A stretch of 26,508 nucleotides of DNA from Actinomycetota bacterium (GCA_009699165.1 WLOR01000005.1:1-26508); one strand, 5' to 3'; numbered from the stretch's first letter, positions 8,012 through 16,613 are shown. Numbers and translations are program-made. Notes: generated by a model not told the origin, from the sequence alone.

Positions 8012-8212
8012 ATGGCAAGCCATCTCCAAGAGCGTTTTGAGGCCTTGATTGGCAAGCGCCTGACCATCCGCCTTCACGATCCAGAAGGTGGTTTTCGGGA
8101 TATTGTCGGGATTTTGGAGAATACGCACTCACTGCGCAATAGACATGGACAACTTATCGAATTCTCTCATGATCAGATTTTTATCTGGCGAGAGGTGATT
8201 GCCAAGCCGTGA
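8012..8212 (+). CDS. Small SH3-like domain protein (resembles the SH3 module of Rv0428c-type acetyltransferases)
   Basis: 66 residues from the ATG at 8012. The first in-frame ATG (7967) would add 15 residues, but the TANNNT motif 6 nt before 8012 favours the shorter form. The core GKRLTIRLHDPEGGFRDI, VGILEN, LRNRHGQLIEFSHDQI and REVIAKP has a short beta-strand pattern. It resembles the SH3-like domain (V-x-x-R ... D-x-L/V-G-x-L ... V/L-R ... G ... I ... K/R-x-V) that precedes or accompanies a GNAT domain in actinobacterial Rv0428c-like proteins. No GNAT domain is present here. This similarity is from memory of the family pattern and is tentative. Its TGA overlaps the cysS GTG (GTGA, 8209-8212), so the two are translationally coupled. 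Function unknown. Confidence 0.7.
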   Translation: MASHLQERFEALIGKRLTIRLHDPEGGFRDIVGILENTHSLRNRHGQLIEFSHDQIFIWREVIAKP

Positions 8213-9576
8213 CTCTCTCAATTTATGACACCTTAAGCCGACAAGTTCAACCAGTCACATCTATAAGTGGTGTAACCACTATGTACTGCTGCGGCCCTAC
8301 CGTCTATCGAGATGCCCATGTTGGCAATCTTCGAACTTTCGTCCTCTCTGATCTCATTCGCAGAGCAATTGAGCTTGCTGGTGGAAAGGTCGTGTTGATT
8401 CAGAATATAACTGATGTTGGTCATATGTCTGAAGATATTTCAAATCAAGATAAGTTACTTCTTCAAGCAGAGGTCGAAAAGAAAGATCCTTTTGAGATTG
8501 CACGAATGTACGAGACTAGGTTTCATCAAGATTTAGCTGAACTAAATGTAAAGACCGCCGATCAATACCCACGAGCAAGCCAATCAATTGAGTTAATGAT
8601 CGCGATGATTAACAAACTCATAGTTCAAGGCTTTGCTTATGTCGGTAGTGACGGATCCGTATATTTCGACTCTAAAAGCTTTCCAAGTTACGGTCTTATA
8701 AGTGGCAACCGCCTTGATTCACTTAAGCCAGGCCATCGCTATGAATACTCTGATGAAGGTGGCAAGAGATTCCATGCGGATTGGGCGCTATGGAAGTTAG
8801 CAGGGGCGCGCACCCAAATGATTTGGGAATCTCCCTGGGGCGCGGGTTTTCCTGGCTGGCACATTGAATGTTCAGCTATGTCCATGGAACTCCTCAATAA
8901 CTACGTAGATGTACATGTAGGCGGGATTGATTTGAGATTTCCTCACCATGAAAATGAAAGAGCGCAATCCAATGCCGCAATAGGGCTTGAAACCGTTGGT
9001 TTATGGGTACATGGAGAGCATCTCTTATTTGAAGGTCGCAAGATGTCTAAGAGCTCTGGAAATGTCGTACTCCTTTCTGATGTGGCCGCTCAAGGAATCG
9101 ATCCGCTTTCAATTCGCTTAAATTTTCTTGAAAATCGATTCCGTTCACAGATGGACTTAACTTGGAGTTCACTTAAAAATGCAGATGCACAGTTGAGTAA
9201 ATGGCGTAGAAAAATGGATAGTTGGGGTGACTCACTTAGTCCAAAGTTCGACCAAGAGTTTCTTGAAGCGATTGAGAATGACCTTGATACTCCAAGAGCG
9301 CTACAACGACTGCGAATAGTTGAAAAAAGCCTACGGATAGCAGATGTAGATAAGCGAGCGATATTTATATTTGCTGATGAGTTTTTAGCACTAAATCTTT
9401 CGACATCACAAAAGAAGTTTGAAATTTCAGAACAACAGAGATCGCTTTTAGAAGCAAGGATGCAGGCTCGGAATGAAAAGCGATGGAGCGAAAGTGACTC
9501 CTTACGAAATGAACTTGAGGCAACGGGGTTAATAATTAAAGATAGTGCCGCTGGTCAAGAGTGGAGTTGGCGCTAA
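8209..9576 (+). CDS. cysS: Cysteine--tRNA ligase
   Basis: 455 residues, normal for CysRS. The class-I signatures are HVGN (37-40) and KMSKS (278-282). The zinc/substrate ligands fit C28, C221 (in WHIECSAMS), H246 and E250 (in HHENERAQ). The C-terminal anticodon region ends AGQEW as in CysRS. Length and this C-terminal module argue against the paralogue MshC, although mshB is nearby. The connective region after the Rossmann half reads [10 protein letters not shown] and then DKLL, rather than the commoner ITDVDDKI; I recall this variant from another CysRS subgroup. Start is GTG overlapping the preceding stop. The TAA at 9574-9576 overlaps the stop of the convergent DUF6113 gene. Confidence 0.93.
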   Translation: MTLSIYDTLSRQVQPVTSISGVTTMYCCGPTVYRDAHVGNLRTFVLSDLIRRAIELAGGKVVLIQNITDVGHMSEDISNQDKLLLQAEVEKKDPFEIARMYETRFHQDLAELNVKTADQYPRASQSIELMIAMINKLIVQGFAYVGSDGSVYFDSKSFPSYGLISGNRLDSLKPGHRYEYSDEGGKRFHADWALWKLAGARTQMIWESPWGAGFPGWHIECSAMSMELLNNYVDVHVGGIDLRFPHHENERAQSNAAIGLETVGLWVHGEHLLFEGRKMSKSSGNVVLLSDVAAQGIDPLSIRLNFLENRFRSQMDLTWSSLKNADAQLSKWRRKMDSWGDSLSPKFDQEFLEAIENDLDTPRALQRLRIVEKSLRIADVDKRAIFIFADEFLALNLSTSQKKFEISEQQRSLLEARMQARNEKRWSESDSLRNELEATGLIIKDSAAGQEWSWR

Positions 9577-9884
9577 GCTGGAAGTAGAACAGCAAGAACT
9601 AACACTAAAAATCCTCCATTGATCAGTGAGATACCCACCGCGGTGCCTTCAATTAAATACTCATCACTTACTCCTGGAAATCCTGCGCGCAGGACGACAC
9701 AAATCCATACAAAGCTTGCAATGAGCCGTAGATTTCGCCCGCCCCATAATCTGCCAATGCTCCATATTCCTGCACATGTCGCAGCCAGACTTAGGAGAAG
9801 ACCAAATGGCGGCAGTGAGGAATGTAGAAATACTGAGCCGATACCTAGTGCTGCCCCGTATAAAAGCGCAAAAGTAAGCCGCAC
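9573..9884 (-). CDS. Small integral membrane protein, DUF6113-like
   Basis: 103 residues with about four hydrophobic segments: LTFALLYGAALGIGSVFL, FGLLLSLAATCAGI, LIASFVWICVVL and a C-terminal GGFLVLVLAVLL. No catalytic motif. A small membrane protein directly downstream of mshB is the usual position of the DUF6113 family in streptomycetes. The call leans on that context plus topology. Start is GTG at 9884, sharing one base with the mshB stop (TAGTG), so it is coupled. Its stop TAG shares the CTAA at 9573-9576 with the opposing cysS stop. Confidence 0.65.
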   Translation of the reverse strand: MRLTFALLYGAALGIGSVFLHSSLPPFGLLLSLAATCAGIWSIGRLWGGRNLRLIASFVWICVVLRAGFPGVSDEYLIEGTAVGISLINGGFLVLVLAVLLPA

Positions 9885-10738
9885 TAGAGCGTGATTCCAG
9901 AGGTCAAATCACTCTCGCGACCTTCGCTATCGTAAGGAGAAGCCTTCTCTCCATGCACAAGCGTGTAGTACTCGTGCCCCCAAATTTGCAGCCCTAAGTT
10001 ATTTGATAAAGCAAAGAATGGTCCATCAAGAGCTATCTGAGTTTCATGTGCCTTCATGGCCGCCATTTTGGCATCGACATAATCATTGCCATCAATCAAA
10101 GTTGTTACAAATGAATCATCTTTAGCAAAGGCAATGTCATCAACGTCATCAGTTCCAAAAAAATCTGAACCAACCTCTTTCATGGCCTTGATGCCGGCAG
10201 CAATTACTGACTTAGGCATGGTGTTCCAATAAATTTTCTGAATCTGCCACTCTGAAAGTTGGCTAGCCCGCATTGCAACTAAGTGAGCCTTAATGTGATC
10301 GGGGTGGCCATACCCGCCAATCTCATCATAGGTAATCAGGATATGGGGCTTAATCTCTTCAATAATATCTACAAGCAACTTTGCAGCTGAATCTAAATCT
10401 GCCTGCCAAAATACATCGGGACGGTTGTTGGGATCAGTTCCCATCATTCCGCTGTCACGGAAATTACCTAGAAATCGATAATCGGATACACCTAATGCAC
10501 TCATTGCATTCGCAAGTTCAATCTCGCGATGTGCACCAAGACCATCTTCCTGCGAACTTGCAAGGTGTGACAGGCCTGGTACTAGGACTTCTCCTTCTTC
10601 TCCGCGCGTACAGGTTACAAGCGTGACCTGCGCACCTCGAGAGGCATAGAGCGCCATTGTCGCCCCGTTATTAATTGTTTCATCATCCGGATGAGCATGC
10701 ACCAAGAGGATTCGGTAACCCGCATAAGAATCTTTCAT
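9884..10738 (-). CDS. mshB: Mycothiol biosynthesis deacetylase MshB (PIG-L/LmbE family)
   Basis: 284 residues from the ATG at 10738, which overlaps the moeZ stop (TAATG). An ATG at 10753 would add five residues inside moeZ. AHPDDE (15-20) and HPDH (145-148) supply the zinc ligands H16, D19 and H148 of LmbE-type deacetylases. TCTRGEEGEVLVPGLSHLA, RDSGMMGTDPNNRP and ITYDEIGGYGHPDH match MshB more closely than the paralogue Mca. It removes acetate from GlcNAc-inositol in the second committed step of mycothiol synthesis. This implies mycothiol as the low-molecular-weight thiol. The moeZ-mshB-DUF6113 chain, with 1-nt overlaps throughout, suggests one transcript. Confidence 0.9.
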   Translation of the reverse strand: MKDSYAGYRILLVHAHPDDETINNGATMALYASRGAQVTLVTCTRGEEGEVLVPGLSHLASSQEDGLGAHREIELANAMSALGVSDYRFLGNFRDSGMMGTDPNNRPDVFWQADLDSAAKLLVDIIEEIKPHILITYDEIGGYGHPDHIKAHLVAMRASQLSEWQIQKIYWNTMPKSVIAAGIKAMKEVGSDFFGTDDVDDIAFAKDDSFVTTLIDGNDYVDAKMAAMKAHETQIALDGPFFALSNNLGLQIWGHEYYTLVHGEKASPYDSEGRESDLTSGITL

Positions 10739-11889
10739 TAGTACACCGTACATGTTGGGTCAATCTGCTGTGCCCAGGCAATGACCCCGCCAATAACATG
10801 GCTAGATCTGCTAAAACCTGCATCCCTTAAGCTCTTGAGTGCTGTTGCTGATCGCACACCTGACCGGCAGTAGATAACTATCTCTGTATCCAACGGCATT
10901 TTTTTGAGCGCACTTCCATCCAGGAATCCTGCAAGAGGTATCAAGTGCCCACCAGGAATACTAACAATCTCAAACTCGTGTGGTTCGCGCACATCGACAA
11001 GGAAAAAATCCTCCTCGCTATCTAGCTTTTCTTTGAGCTCTACAACTGTTATCTCACCTGGAATAACTGGCAAACAAAAGCCCGCATAATCTTGCATAAG
11101 AGACGTTTGTGTTGGATTTTCTCCACATAAAACACAGGATGGATCTTTAGAAAGTTTTAAGGTTTCATAACTCAAGTTAAGAGCGTCATACATGATGAGT
11201 GAGCCAATAAGTGATGCACCAATACCTGTAATTAATTTAATTGCCTCGGTGGCTTGTATCGAGGCAATGGTTGCGCACAGAGAACCAATGACCCCGGCTT
11301 CGGCGCAGCTGGGTGAATCGATCGAAGGCACAGGGTGTAAACAGCGATAACACGCTCCATATTGGGCCCAGAAGAGACTTGCTTGCCCATCAAAGCGTAA
11401 GACCGAACCCCAAATGTAAGGTTTATTGAGCAAGACGCATGCATCATTAATCAAGTAGCGAGTGGCAAAATTATCAGTTCCATCAATAATTAAATCGTAG
11501 TTCTTGAGAATATCAATTGCATTAGTTGTGTCTAACTGCAGCTCGTGCACGTTGACTCTTATGTCAGGATTAATCTCGGTAACTCTCGATTTTGCGCAGT
11601 TGGCTTTGCTCTTTCCGATATCGCTGTGTCCATAGATAACTTGACGCTGGAGATTTGATTCATCGACAGTATCAAACTCAACTATCCCAAGAGTTCCGAC
11701 ACCGGCCGCAGCTAAATACATCAGGATTGGAGAGCCCAATCCCCCTGCTCCAATGCACACAACTTTGGCATTTTTTAGTCGCCGCTGTCCTTCTAATGAG
11801 ATCTCGGGAATAACGACATGCCGCTTGTAGCGACGCATCTCATCGGCGTTGAGTTCGGGCCCTAAATCAACTAGCGGGGGTATCTTCAT
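10738..11889 (-). CDS. moeZ: Adenylyltransferase/sulfurtransferase MoeZ (ThiF/MoeB domain plus rhodanese)
   Basis: 383 residues. The N-terminal ThiF/MoeB domain has RYKRHVVIPEISLEGQRRL, the ATP-binding VVCIGAGGLGSPILMYLAA, FDTVDESNLQRQVIYG and DGTDNFATRYLIND. Two zinc CxxC pairs are CYRC and CVLC, the latter near residue 254. The C-terminal rhodanese domain (about 285-383) has the active-site loop C341-RSGVR. MoeZ adenylates the C-terminus of ubiquitin-like sulfur carriers and sulfurates them, serving cysteine, molybdopterin or thiamine pathways. moeZ next to TetR, DUF3107 and rhlE mirrors Rv3206c-Rv3211. No clear ribosome site or TANNNT motif lies just before the ATG, so the promoter is not identified. 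Confidence 0.93.
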   Translation of the reverse strand: MKIPPLVDLGPELNADEMRRYKRHVVIPEISLEGQRRLKNAKVVCIGAGGLGSPILMYLAAAGVGTLGIVEFDTVDESNLQRQVIYGHSDIGKSKANCAKSRVTEINPDIRVNVHELQLDTTNAIDILKNYDLIIDGTDNFATRYLINDACVLLNKPYIWGSVLRFDGQASLFWAQYGACYRCLHPVPSIDSPSCAEAGVIGSLCATIASIQATEAIKLITGIGASLIGSLIMYDALNLSYETLKLSKDPSCVLCGENPTQTSLMQDYAGFCLPVIPGEITVVELKEKLDSEEDFFLVDVREPHEFEIVSIPGGHLIPLAGFLDGSALKKMPLDTEIVIYCRSGVRSATALKSLRDAGFSRSSHVIGGVIAWAQQIDPTCTVY

Positions 11890-11971
11890 AGGTGGCCAAT
11901 TCTGCCGTAGTCAATGACATGTTGCTACATAATTGCGAGTCAAGTATTGGCATAAACGAGGATAACCCCTC

Positions 11972-11977
11972 TACGAT
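11972..11977 (+). promoter_or_regulatory. Putative -10 for a leaderless TetR gene
   Basis: TACGAT, then 7 nt (TGCGCCA), then the ATG at 11985. It supports the internal ATG over the in-frame ATG at 11892, which would add 31 residues without TetR-family similarity. Confidence 0.5.
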
Positions 11978-11984
11978 TGCGCCA

Positions 11985-12596
11985 ATGACTACCGCAGATG
12001 CATCCAATAAAGCGCGCTTGCCTCGCGATGAGCGAAGAGCGCTCTTGCTTTCAGCCGCCCTGGAAGTTTTTACTGTTGCTGGTTATCACTCAGCAGCGAT
12101 GGATGAAATTGCGGACCGAGCAAATGTAAGCAAGCCAGTTCTGTATCAACACTTTCCATCCAAGCTTGAACTTTATTTGGCGGTTCTTGATCTTCATATC
12201 GATTCGCTTGTTTTTGAAATTCAGAAAGCAATTGCATCCACACCGGATAATGCAAACCGAGTACATGCAACTGTTGATGCTTACTTTGCCTTCATCGAAA
12301 AAGAGGGCGAAGCTTTTAGACTTCTCTTTGAAAGTGACATGAGTGTTGAGCCATCAGTGCGCGAACGTCTCAACCGTATGACATATGACTGCGCTGCAGC
12401 TGCAAGTGCAGTCATATCAATCGATACAGGGCTTCCAAAAGAGGCATCTATGTTGCTTGGAGTTGGCATGATTGGCTATGCCCAAGTGACAGCACGCCAT
12501 TGGTTAGATCGAGACAGCACATTGACTCGCGAGCAAGCAGTCGAGCTAGTCAATAACCTCATGTGGAGAGGCATTTCTGGTTTTCCACGCAATTAA
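11985..12596 (+). CDS. TetR-family transcriptional regulator (FasR-like by context)
   Basis: 203 residues from the ATG at 11985. The N-terminal helix-turn-helix spans about residues 15-62: RRALLLSAALEVFTVAGYHS, AAMDEIADRANVSKPVLYQH and FPSKLELYLAV, the standard TetR DNA-binding core. The C-terminal part is helical and should bind a ligand and dimerise. Its setting (divergent from moeZ, followed by DUF3107 and rhlE) matches Rv3208, FasR, the activator of fatty acid synthase in mycobacteria. I infer orthology from context; whether it controls lipid synthesis here is unproven. Any operator would lie in the 95-bp gap shared with moeZ. Confidence 0.88.
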   Translation: MTTADASNKARLPRDERRALLLSAALEVFTVAGYHSAAMDEIADRANVSKPVLYQHFPSKLELYLAVLDLHIDSLVFEIQKAIASTPDNANRVHATVDAYFAFIEKEGEAFRLLFESDMSVEPSVRERLNRMTYDCAAAASAVISIDTGLPKEASMLLGVGMIGYAQVTARHWLDRDSTLTREQAVELVNNLMWRGISGFPRN

Positions 12597-12603
12597 AGGC
12601 CGA

Positions 12604-12609
12604 TAGGAT
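12604..12609 (+). promoter_or_regulatory. Putative -10 (or weak ribosome site) before the DUF3107 gene
   Basis: TAGGAT followed by 7 nt and ATG at 12617, in a 20-bp gap after the TetR stop. The embedded AGGA could equally be a Shine-Dalgarno sequence at a workable distance, so the two readings cannot be separated by eye. Confidence 0.35.
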
Positions 12610-12616
12610 TAACTCT

Positions 12617-12874
12617 ATGAGTGTTAAGAAAAATGACGTCGCTATAAAATCAGAGGTCCGTATCGCAGTTACACGCGTTGCAAGTGACATCGTTTTTGAG
12701 AGCGCTATGAGTACGCCAGAAGTTAAGACTGCCGTGACTGAAGCGCTTGCAACTGGCAATCCCCTCGTTCTTACCGATGTGCGCGGCCATGAAATTATCG
12801 TCCCAGCCGACAAAATTGGATTCGTCGAAGTCGGCGAATCTGCATCGCGTCGCGTTGGTTTCGGCGCTGCATAA
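12617..12874 (+). CDS. DUF3107 family protein
   Basis: 85 residues. VRIAVTRVASDIVFESAMS, TPEVKTAVTEALATG, the V-x-P-A-D-K-I-x-F/Y-V-E-V/I-G-E core (IVPADKIGFVEVGES) and the RRVGFG ending are the DUF3107 signature, matching the small protein Rv3208A (TB9.4). Function is unknown; it is predicted soluble and mixed alpha/beta. It starts 20 nt after the TetR stop, and its stop lies 1 nt before the rhlE GTG. This order is conserved in actinobacteria. The N-terminus MSVKKNDVAIKSE is about 12 residues longer than usual for the family, so an internal start is conceivable. Confidence 0.88.
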   Translation: MSVKKNDVAIKSEVRIAVTRVASDIVFESAMSTPEVKTAVTEALATGNPLVLTDVRGHEIIVPADKIGFVEVGESASRRVGFGAA

Positions 12875-12875
12875 C

Positions 12876-14228
12876 GTGTCATTAACTTTCGCAGAGCTTC
12901 CACTACGCCCAGAGACCATAGAGGCTCTCCATGCTCATGGTTTCACTGCACCTTTTGCAATTCAAGAGATGGTCTTGCCAATTGCACTCGGTGACGGTGA
13001 TGTTATTGGTCAGGCAAAGACAGGAACAGGAAAGACTCTCGCCTTTGGTATTCCAGTTATTGAGCGAGTAATAGCGCCACAGGATCCCGAGTGGAGTAGT
13101 TTTCCAAATAAAGGATTGCCACAAGTATTAATCGTGGTTCCAACTCGCGAACTATGCACGCAGGTCACTCGAGATATTGAAGAGCTTGCAAGCAATCGTG
13201 GAATCAGAACTCTTGCTGTTTACGGTGGTCGTGCTTTTGAACCGCAAATTGAAGCCCTGCAGGCTGGAGTCGAAATCGTTGTTGGAACGCCAGGTCGCCT
13301 CTTAGATCTATCACGTCAAGGACAGTTGAAATTAAAAGAGGTATCACGTCTTGTTCTTGATGAAGCAGATGAGATGTTAGATCTTGGTTTCTTACCCGAT
13401 GTTGAGAAGATTTTGGCAAATACACCTAACCGAACTCAAACGATGCTTTTTTCAGCGACCATGCCTGGAGACATTATTGCTTTGGCTCGACGTTTTATGA
13501 ATCAGCCAATCCATATTCGTACGCAAGATAGCGAGGACGAAGGCGCAGTTGTTAATCGAATTGAACAACATGTCTTACGTGCACATGCCATGGATAAGAT
13601 CGAAATGCTTGCTCGCATTCTCCAAGCAGATGGTCGAGGACCAACGATTGTCTTCTGTCGCACTAAACGGACCTGCCAAAAGACGGCCGATGACCTACTT
13701 GAACGCGGCTTTAAAGCAGACACTATTCATGGTGATTTAGGCCAGGGTGCTCGTGAAAAAGCTCTGCGAGATTTCAAAGCAGGTAAATCAGATGTCCTAG
13801 TGGCAACCGATGTTGCTGCTCGAGGCATAGACATTGAGGGCATCACTCATGTAATTAACTTCCAATGTCCTGAAGATGAAAAAACATATGTCCACCGAAT
13901 CGGGCGTACAGCACGTGCAGGCGCAGATGGAATCGCTGTGACATTTGTTGATTGGGACGAGCTCGCACGCTGGAAGATGATCAACCAAGTATTAGAGCTT
14001 GGATTAGCCGAGCCAGAAGAAACATACTCGTCTTCGCCACATCTCTTTGAAGTTCTTAATATTCCTACTGGCTCCACAGGACGTATGGTCAAAGCAAAGC
14101 CAGTTGTCCGAGTGGAAAGTAAAGCTACTTCTTCACCACGAAGAGATCCAGCGCCCCGAAAAGCCGCCGCTCCAAAAGAAAAGGTCGAACGGACTCGGGT
14201 CCGGACTAAGAAATTTAAAGAAAGTTAA
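12876..14228 (+). CDS. rhlE: DEAD-box ATP-dependent RNA helicase (RhlE-like)
   Basis: 450 residues from a GTG at 12876, where VSLTFAELPLRPETIEALHA gives the normal family N-terminus. An in-frame ATG at 12747 would overlap most of DUF3107 and is rejected. Motifs in order: the Q motif GFTAPFAIQ, AKTGTGKT (47-54), PTREL, GG, TPGR, DEAD, SAT, IVFCRTKRT, DVAARGID and HRIGRTARAG. A basic, Pro/Lys/Arg-rich tail of about 45 residues (SSPRRDPAPRKAAAPKEKVE) probably adds RNA binding. It unwinds RNA in ribosome assembly or turnover. There is no clear ribosome site; translation is likely coupled to DUF3107. Its TAA overlaps the stop of marC on the other strand. Confidence 0.92.
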   Translation: MSLTFAELPLRPETIEALHAHGFTAPFAIQEMVLPIALGDGDVIGQAKTGTGKTLAFGIPVIERVIAPQDPEWSSFPNKGLPQVLIVVPTRELCTQVTRDIEELASNRGIRTLAVYGGRAFEPQIEALQAGVEIVVGTPGRLLDLSRQGQLKLKEVSRLVLDEADEMLDLGFLPDVEKILANTPNRTQTMLFSATMPGDIIALARRFMNQPIHIRTQDSEDEGAVVNRIEQHVLRAHAMDKIEMLARILQADGRGPTIVFCRTKRTCQKTADDLLERGFKADTIHGDLGQGAREKALRDFKAGKSDVLVATDVAARGIDIEGITHVINFQCPEDEKTYVHRIGRTARAGADGIAVTFVDWDELARWKMINQVLELGLAEPEETYSSSPHLFEVLNIPTGSTGRMVKAKPVVRVESKATSSPRRDPAPRKAAAPKEKVERTRVRTKKFKES

Positions 14229-14845
14229 GCTGAAACAAATATTCTGATTGCATCAACGAGCATCTGAACTGCAATTGCTGCAAGTAACAAACCTGCTATC
14301 CGAGCTACTAATGTAACTCCGGCCTCTTTTATGATTTTTAATATCGTCGTTGATGCCATCAATATCGCAGCGATTGCAAGGTGAACTCCAACCACTGCTG
14401 CGATTAATCCTAGAATCATCGGAGTTGTATCTGCGCTCTGAACAAAGATCATCGTGGCAACAATCGCGCCAGGTCCTGCAAGCAGTGGAGTGCCAAGTGG
14501 GACAAGTGCGATATTGGCATCTTTGCTTTCGTTCTTGCCGCCACCTGTTCCGCCAGTTAAGAGATCTAAGGAGATAAGAAGAAGTAGTAACGCGCCTGCA
14601 GCTTGGAGGGCTGCCATAGAGATATTGAGATAACTCAGAATAAAACGTCCAAATAATGCAAAGAGAGTGATAACTGAGAAAGAGACGGTGGCCGCCTTAA
14701 TCGCCAAGATTCGACGCTCTTTACTGTTTTTATGGGCAACCAAAGCTAAAAATATCGGTGTTGCGCCAGGTGGGTCCATAATCACAAAGAGGGTCACGAA
14801 AGATTGGATTGCAAAGGTTAGAGCGCTTATCTGTACAACTTTCAT
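14225..14845 (-). CDS. MarC family integral membrane protein (UPF0056)
   Basis: 206 residues from ATG 14845, which overlaps the PHP gene stop (ATGA). About six membrane helices; the signature FVIMDPPGATPIFLALVA in helix 1-2 and the matching PLGTPLLAGPGAIVATMIF in the second half are the MarC/SNARE-associated-type inverted repeat. Once linked to multiple antibiotic resistance by name, the family has no established substrate. It is the last gene of a three-gene chain with 4-nt overlaps (EamA-PHP-MarC). The stop TAA shares TTAA (14225-14228) with the rhlE stop. Confidence 0.9.
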   Translation of the reverse strand: MKVVQISALTFAIQSFVTLFVIMDPPGATPIFLALVAHKNSKERRILAIKAATVSFSVITLFALFGRFILSYLNISMAALQAAGALLLLLISLDLLTGGTGGGKNESKDANIALVPLGTPLLAGPGAIVATMIFVQSADTTPMILGLIAAVVGVHLAIAAILMASTTILKIIKEAGVTLVARIAGLLLAAIAVQMLVDAIRIFVSA

Positions 14846-15687
14846 GCTCGTACCACCCGTCTCGCACTTGCTAGTGATTCTAATTTTTCCCATTGATCAG
14901 GAGAAGTTTGATACTCACCTAATGAATTAAGTTTACCGTTACCGTGGTAGTCGCTTGCACCAGTAACTACTAATCCAAGTTCTTGTGCAATAACACGAAG
15001 CATGGCACGTTCATCTGGGTTTTGATCACGATGATCAACTTCAATGCCATGAAGACCTGCCTCGGATAACTCCTGAAAGCTTGAAGTATCCAACATATGA
15101 CCTCTAAGTGATGCAAGTGGATGAGCGATAATTGCAACTCCACCTGCACTGCGAATCATTCGAACGGCCTCTACAGGTGTTGGCGCAGCATGTGAAACAT
15201 AGAAAACGGAGTCATTGTTTAACATTCCTTGGAAGGCTTCATCGCGAGATTTAATCACTCCCTTATTGACGAGTGCATCAGCCAAATGTGGACGACCCAA
15301 GGTCGCTCCAACCGGACGTGCAGCTTCGACATCACTCATTGAGATATCAATGCCCGCGGCACGCATTTTTTCAATCATCTTTCGCATTCTCGGAAGTCGA
15401 CCATCCCGAGTCTCCTCGAGCATTGTCTGCATCTCTACATGCTCACCATCAAATAGCAGGCCAAGCATATGCACGCTCTCACCATCATCGGTGAGGCATG
15501 AAATCTCACTCCCAAGTACTAAAGAGATATCCCCGCGAACGGATTCAACTGCCTCGTGCCAACTAGACGTCGTATCGTGATCGGTAACTCCAAGAACCTT
15601 CATTCCCATAGAGATAGCCTTATTAACGAGCTCGCGAGGTGAATCTGTTCCGTCGCTCTTGTTGGTGTGAGTGTGTAAATCGATCAT
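14842..15687 (-). CDS. PHP-domain metal-dependent phosphoesterase
   Basis: 281 residues from ATG 15687, giving the classic start MIDLHTHTNKSDGTDSP (metal ligands H5, H7, D12). Other PHP motifs are VTDHDTT, LGSEISC, IIAHPLAS and the C-terminal ASDYHGNG. It resembles the YciV/RNase AM and 3',5'-nucleotide bisphosphate phosphatase group rather than DNA polymerase PHP domains or histidinol phosphatase. It probably hydrolyses a nucleotide phosphate or the 5' end of short RNAs; this is inferred from family. An in-frame ATG far upstream lies inside the transporter gene and is rejected; the chosen ATG overlaps the transporter stop in ATGA. Confidence 0.88.
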   Translation of the reverse strand: MIDLHTHTNKSDGTDSPRELVNKAISMGMKVLGVTDHDTTSSWHEAVESVRGDISLVLGSEISCLTDDGESVHMLGLLFDGEHVEMQTMLEETRDGRLPRMRKMIEKMRAAGIDISMSDVEAARPVGATLGRPHLADALVNKGVIKSRDEAFQGMLNNDSVFYVSHAAPTPVEAVRMIRSAGGVAIIAHPLASLRGHMLDTSSFQELSEAGLHGIEVDHRDQNPDERAMLRVIAQELGLVVTGASDYHGNGKLNSLGEYQTSPDQWEKLESLASARRVVRA

Positions 15688-16607
15688 GGTGTGATTTCCG
15701 CCTGACTGTTTCGTGTACGAGTTACAACTAAAACACAACCGGTCAGAATGAGTGCAATACCTGGGAGGATTCCAAGTGGTGGTTTTTGCCCCATCCACCA
15801 AATAGCAAGCACCGAACTAACTGGAACTTCAAAAAAGATTATGAGAGAGACAATTGCTGGTGAGACACGTTTTAGGGCTGCATTAAACATCGTATGCCCA
15901 AGGATCTGCGCACCAAGAATGAGGCCTAGAACAATCCACCATTCTCGTTTTGAAAAGTTAAAAAGTGGATACCCAGAGATTATTGCGACAGGCAGAGCGG
16001 TGGCGGCACAAATAAAGTAGCAGATAGTCGTGTACGTGGTGGTCTCTAAACTCCGCTGCGCTCTTGATCCAGCCATCATATAAAGCGCTGCCAATGCTGC
16101 AGAGATTAAAGCAGCAACATCGCCCAAGAAAGATCTGTACGAAATATGAAGATCCACTCCCGAGATTAAAAGTACGCCAGAGAAACTGACGATCATTCCT
16201 AGCCATGCTTTTGTTGGAATATGACCGCCGCTGATCTTTACAAATATCGCTGCAAATATTGGTTGAAGCGCAACTAGCGCCGTACCAGCTGCGACGCTGG
16301 TCCAGCGCATTGCTAAGAAAAATCCTATGAAGTGAACTGCCAGGATAAATCCTGCGGCTACTGCCCACTTAACTCCAGTTCGATCAACTTTGTGACGAAG
16401 TGCAAATGGAAGAGTAAGCAGAGATCCGCCAAGGTTTCGCCAAAAGATTAAGGTCGGTATTGGCATCGTGCTCATCGCAATTAACGGTCCAGATGTTCCA
16501 ATCCCGATAATTCCAAGACCTAGGCGAATTAGGTCAGGGCGAGCCGGAATAGCCGTATGACTATCTCGCTGATGTTGCCCTTTTTGCAATTGTTCGCCAG
16601 TACTCAT
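15684..16607 (-). CDS. EamA/DMT-superfamily transporter
   Basis: 307 residues with about ten membrane helices arranged as two EamA repeats, for example LGLGIIGIGTSGPLIAMST, GTALVALQPIFAAIFVK, WLGMIVSFSGVLLISGVDL and, in repeat two, ISLIIFFEVPVSSVLAIWW and GIALILTGCVLVV. The N-terminal 25 residues are polar and cytoplasmic. The family exports amino acids, nucleosides or other metabolites; the substrate is not readable. It heads the chain to PHP and MarC. The ATG follows a TACCTT hexamer by 6 nt, so its transcript may be leaderless. The opposing gene starts only 22 bp away. Confidence 0.88.
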   Translation of the reverse strand: MSTGEQLQKGQHQRDSHTAIPARPDLIRLGLGIIGIGTSGPLIAMSTMPIPTLIFWRNLGGSLLTLPFALRHKVDRTGVKWAVAAGFILAVHFIGFFLAMRWTSVAAGTALVALQPIFAAIFVKISGGHIPTKAWLGMIVSFSGVLLISGVDLHISYRSFLGDVAALISAALAALYMMAGSRAQRSLETTTYTTICYFICAATALPVAIISGYPLFNFSKREWWIVLGLILGAQILGHTMFNAALKRVSPAIVSLIIFFEVPVSSVLAIWWMGQKPPLGILPGIALILTGCVLVVTRTRNSQAEITP

Positions 16608-16613
16608 AAGAGA

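Noticed and set aside
7916..8128. N-terminal extension of ferredoxin to in-frame ATG codons upstream
   Set aside because: It would overlap the divergent SH3-like gene and lacks family similarity; GGAGG 7 nt before the GTG at 7915 fixes the start.
11895..11951. Inverted repeat GCCAAT ... ATTGGC in the moeZ-TetR gap as a TetR operator
   Set aside because: The 6-bp arms are 45 bp apart, far from the compact palindromes TetR proteins bind; chance occurrence is likely.
12747..12875. Upstream ATG start for the RNA helicase
   Set aside because: It lies inside DUF3107 in another frame and adds 43 residues unlike any helicase; the GTG at 12876 gives the normal N-terminus.
15215..15580. 121-codon open frame antisense to the PHP gene
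   Set aside because: No domain; it is the complement of a well-supported metal-dependent phosphoesterase.
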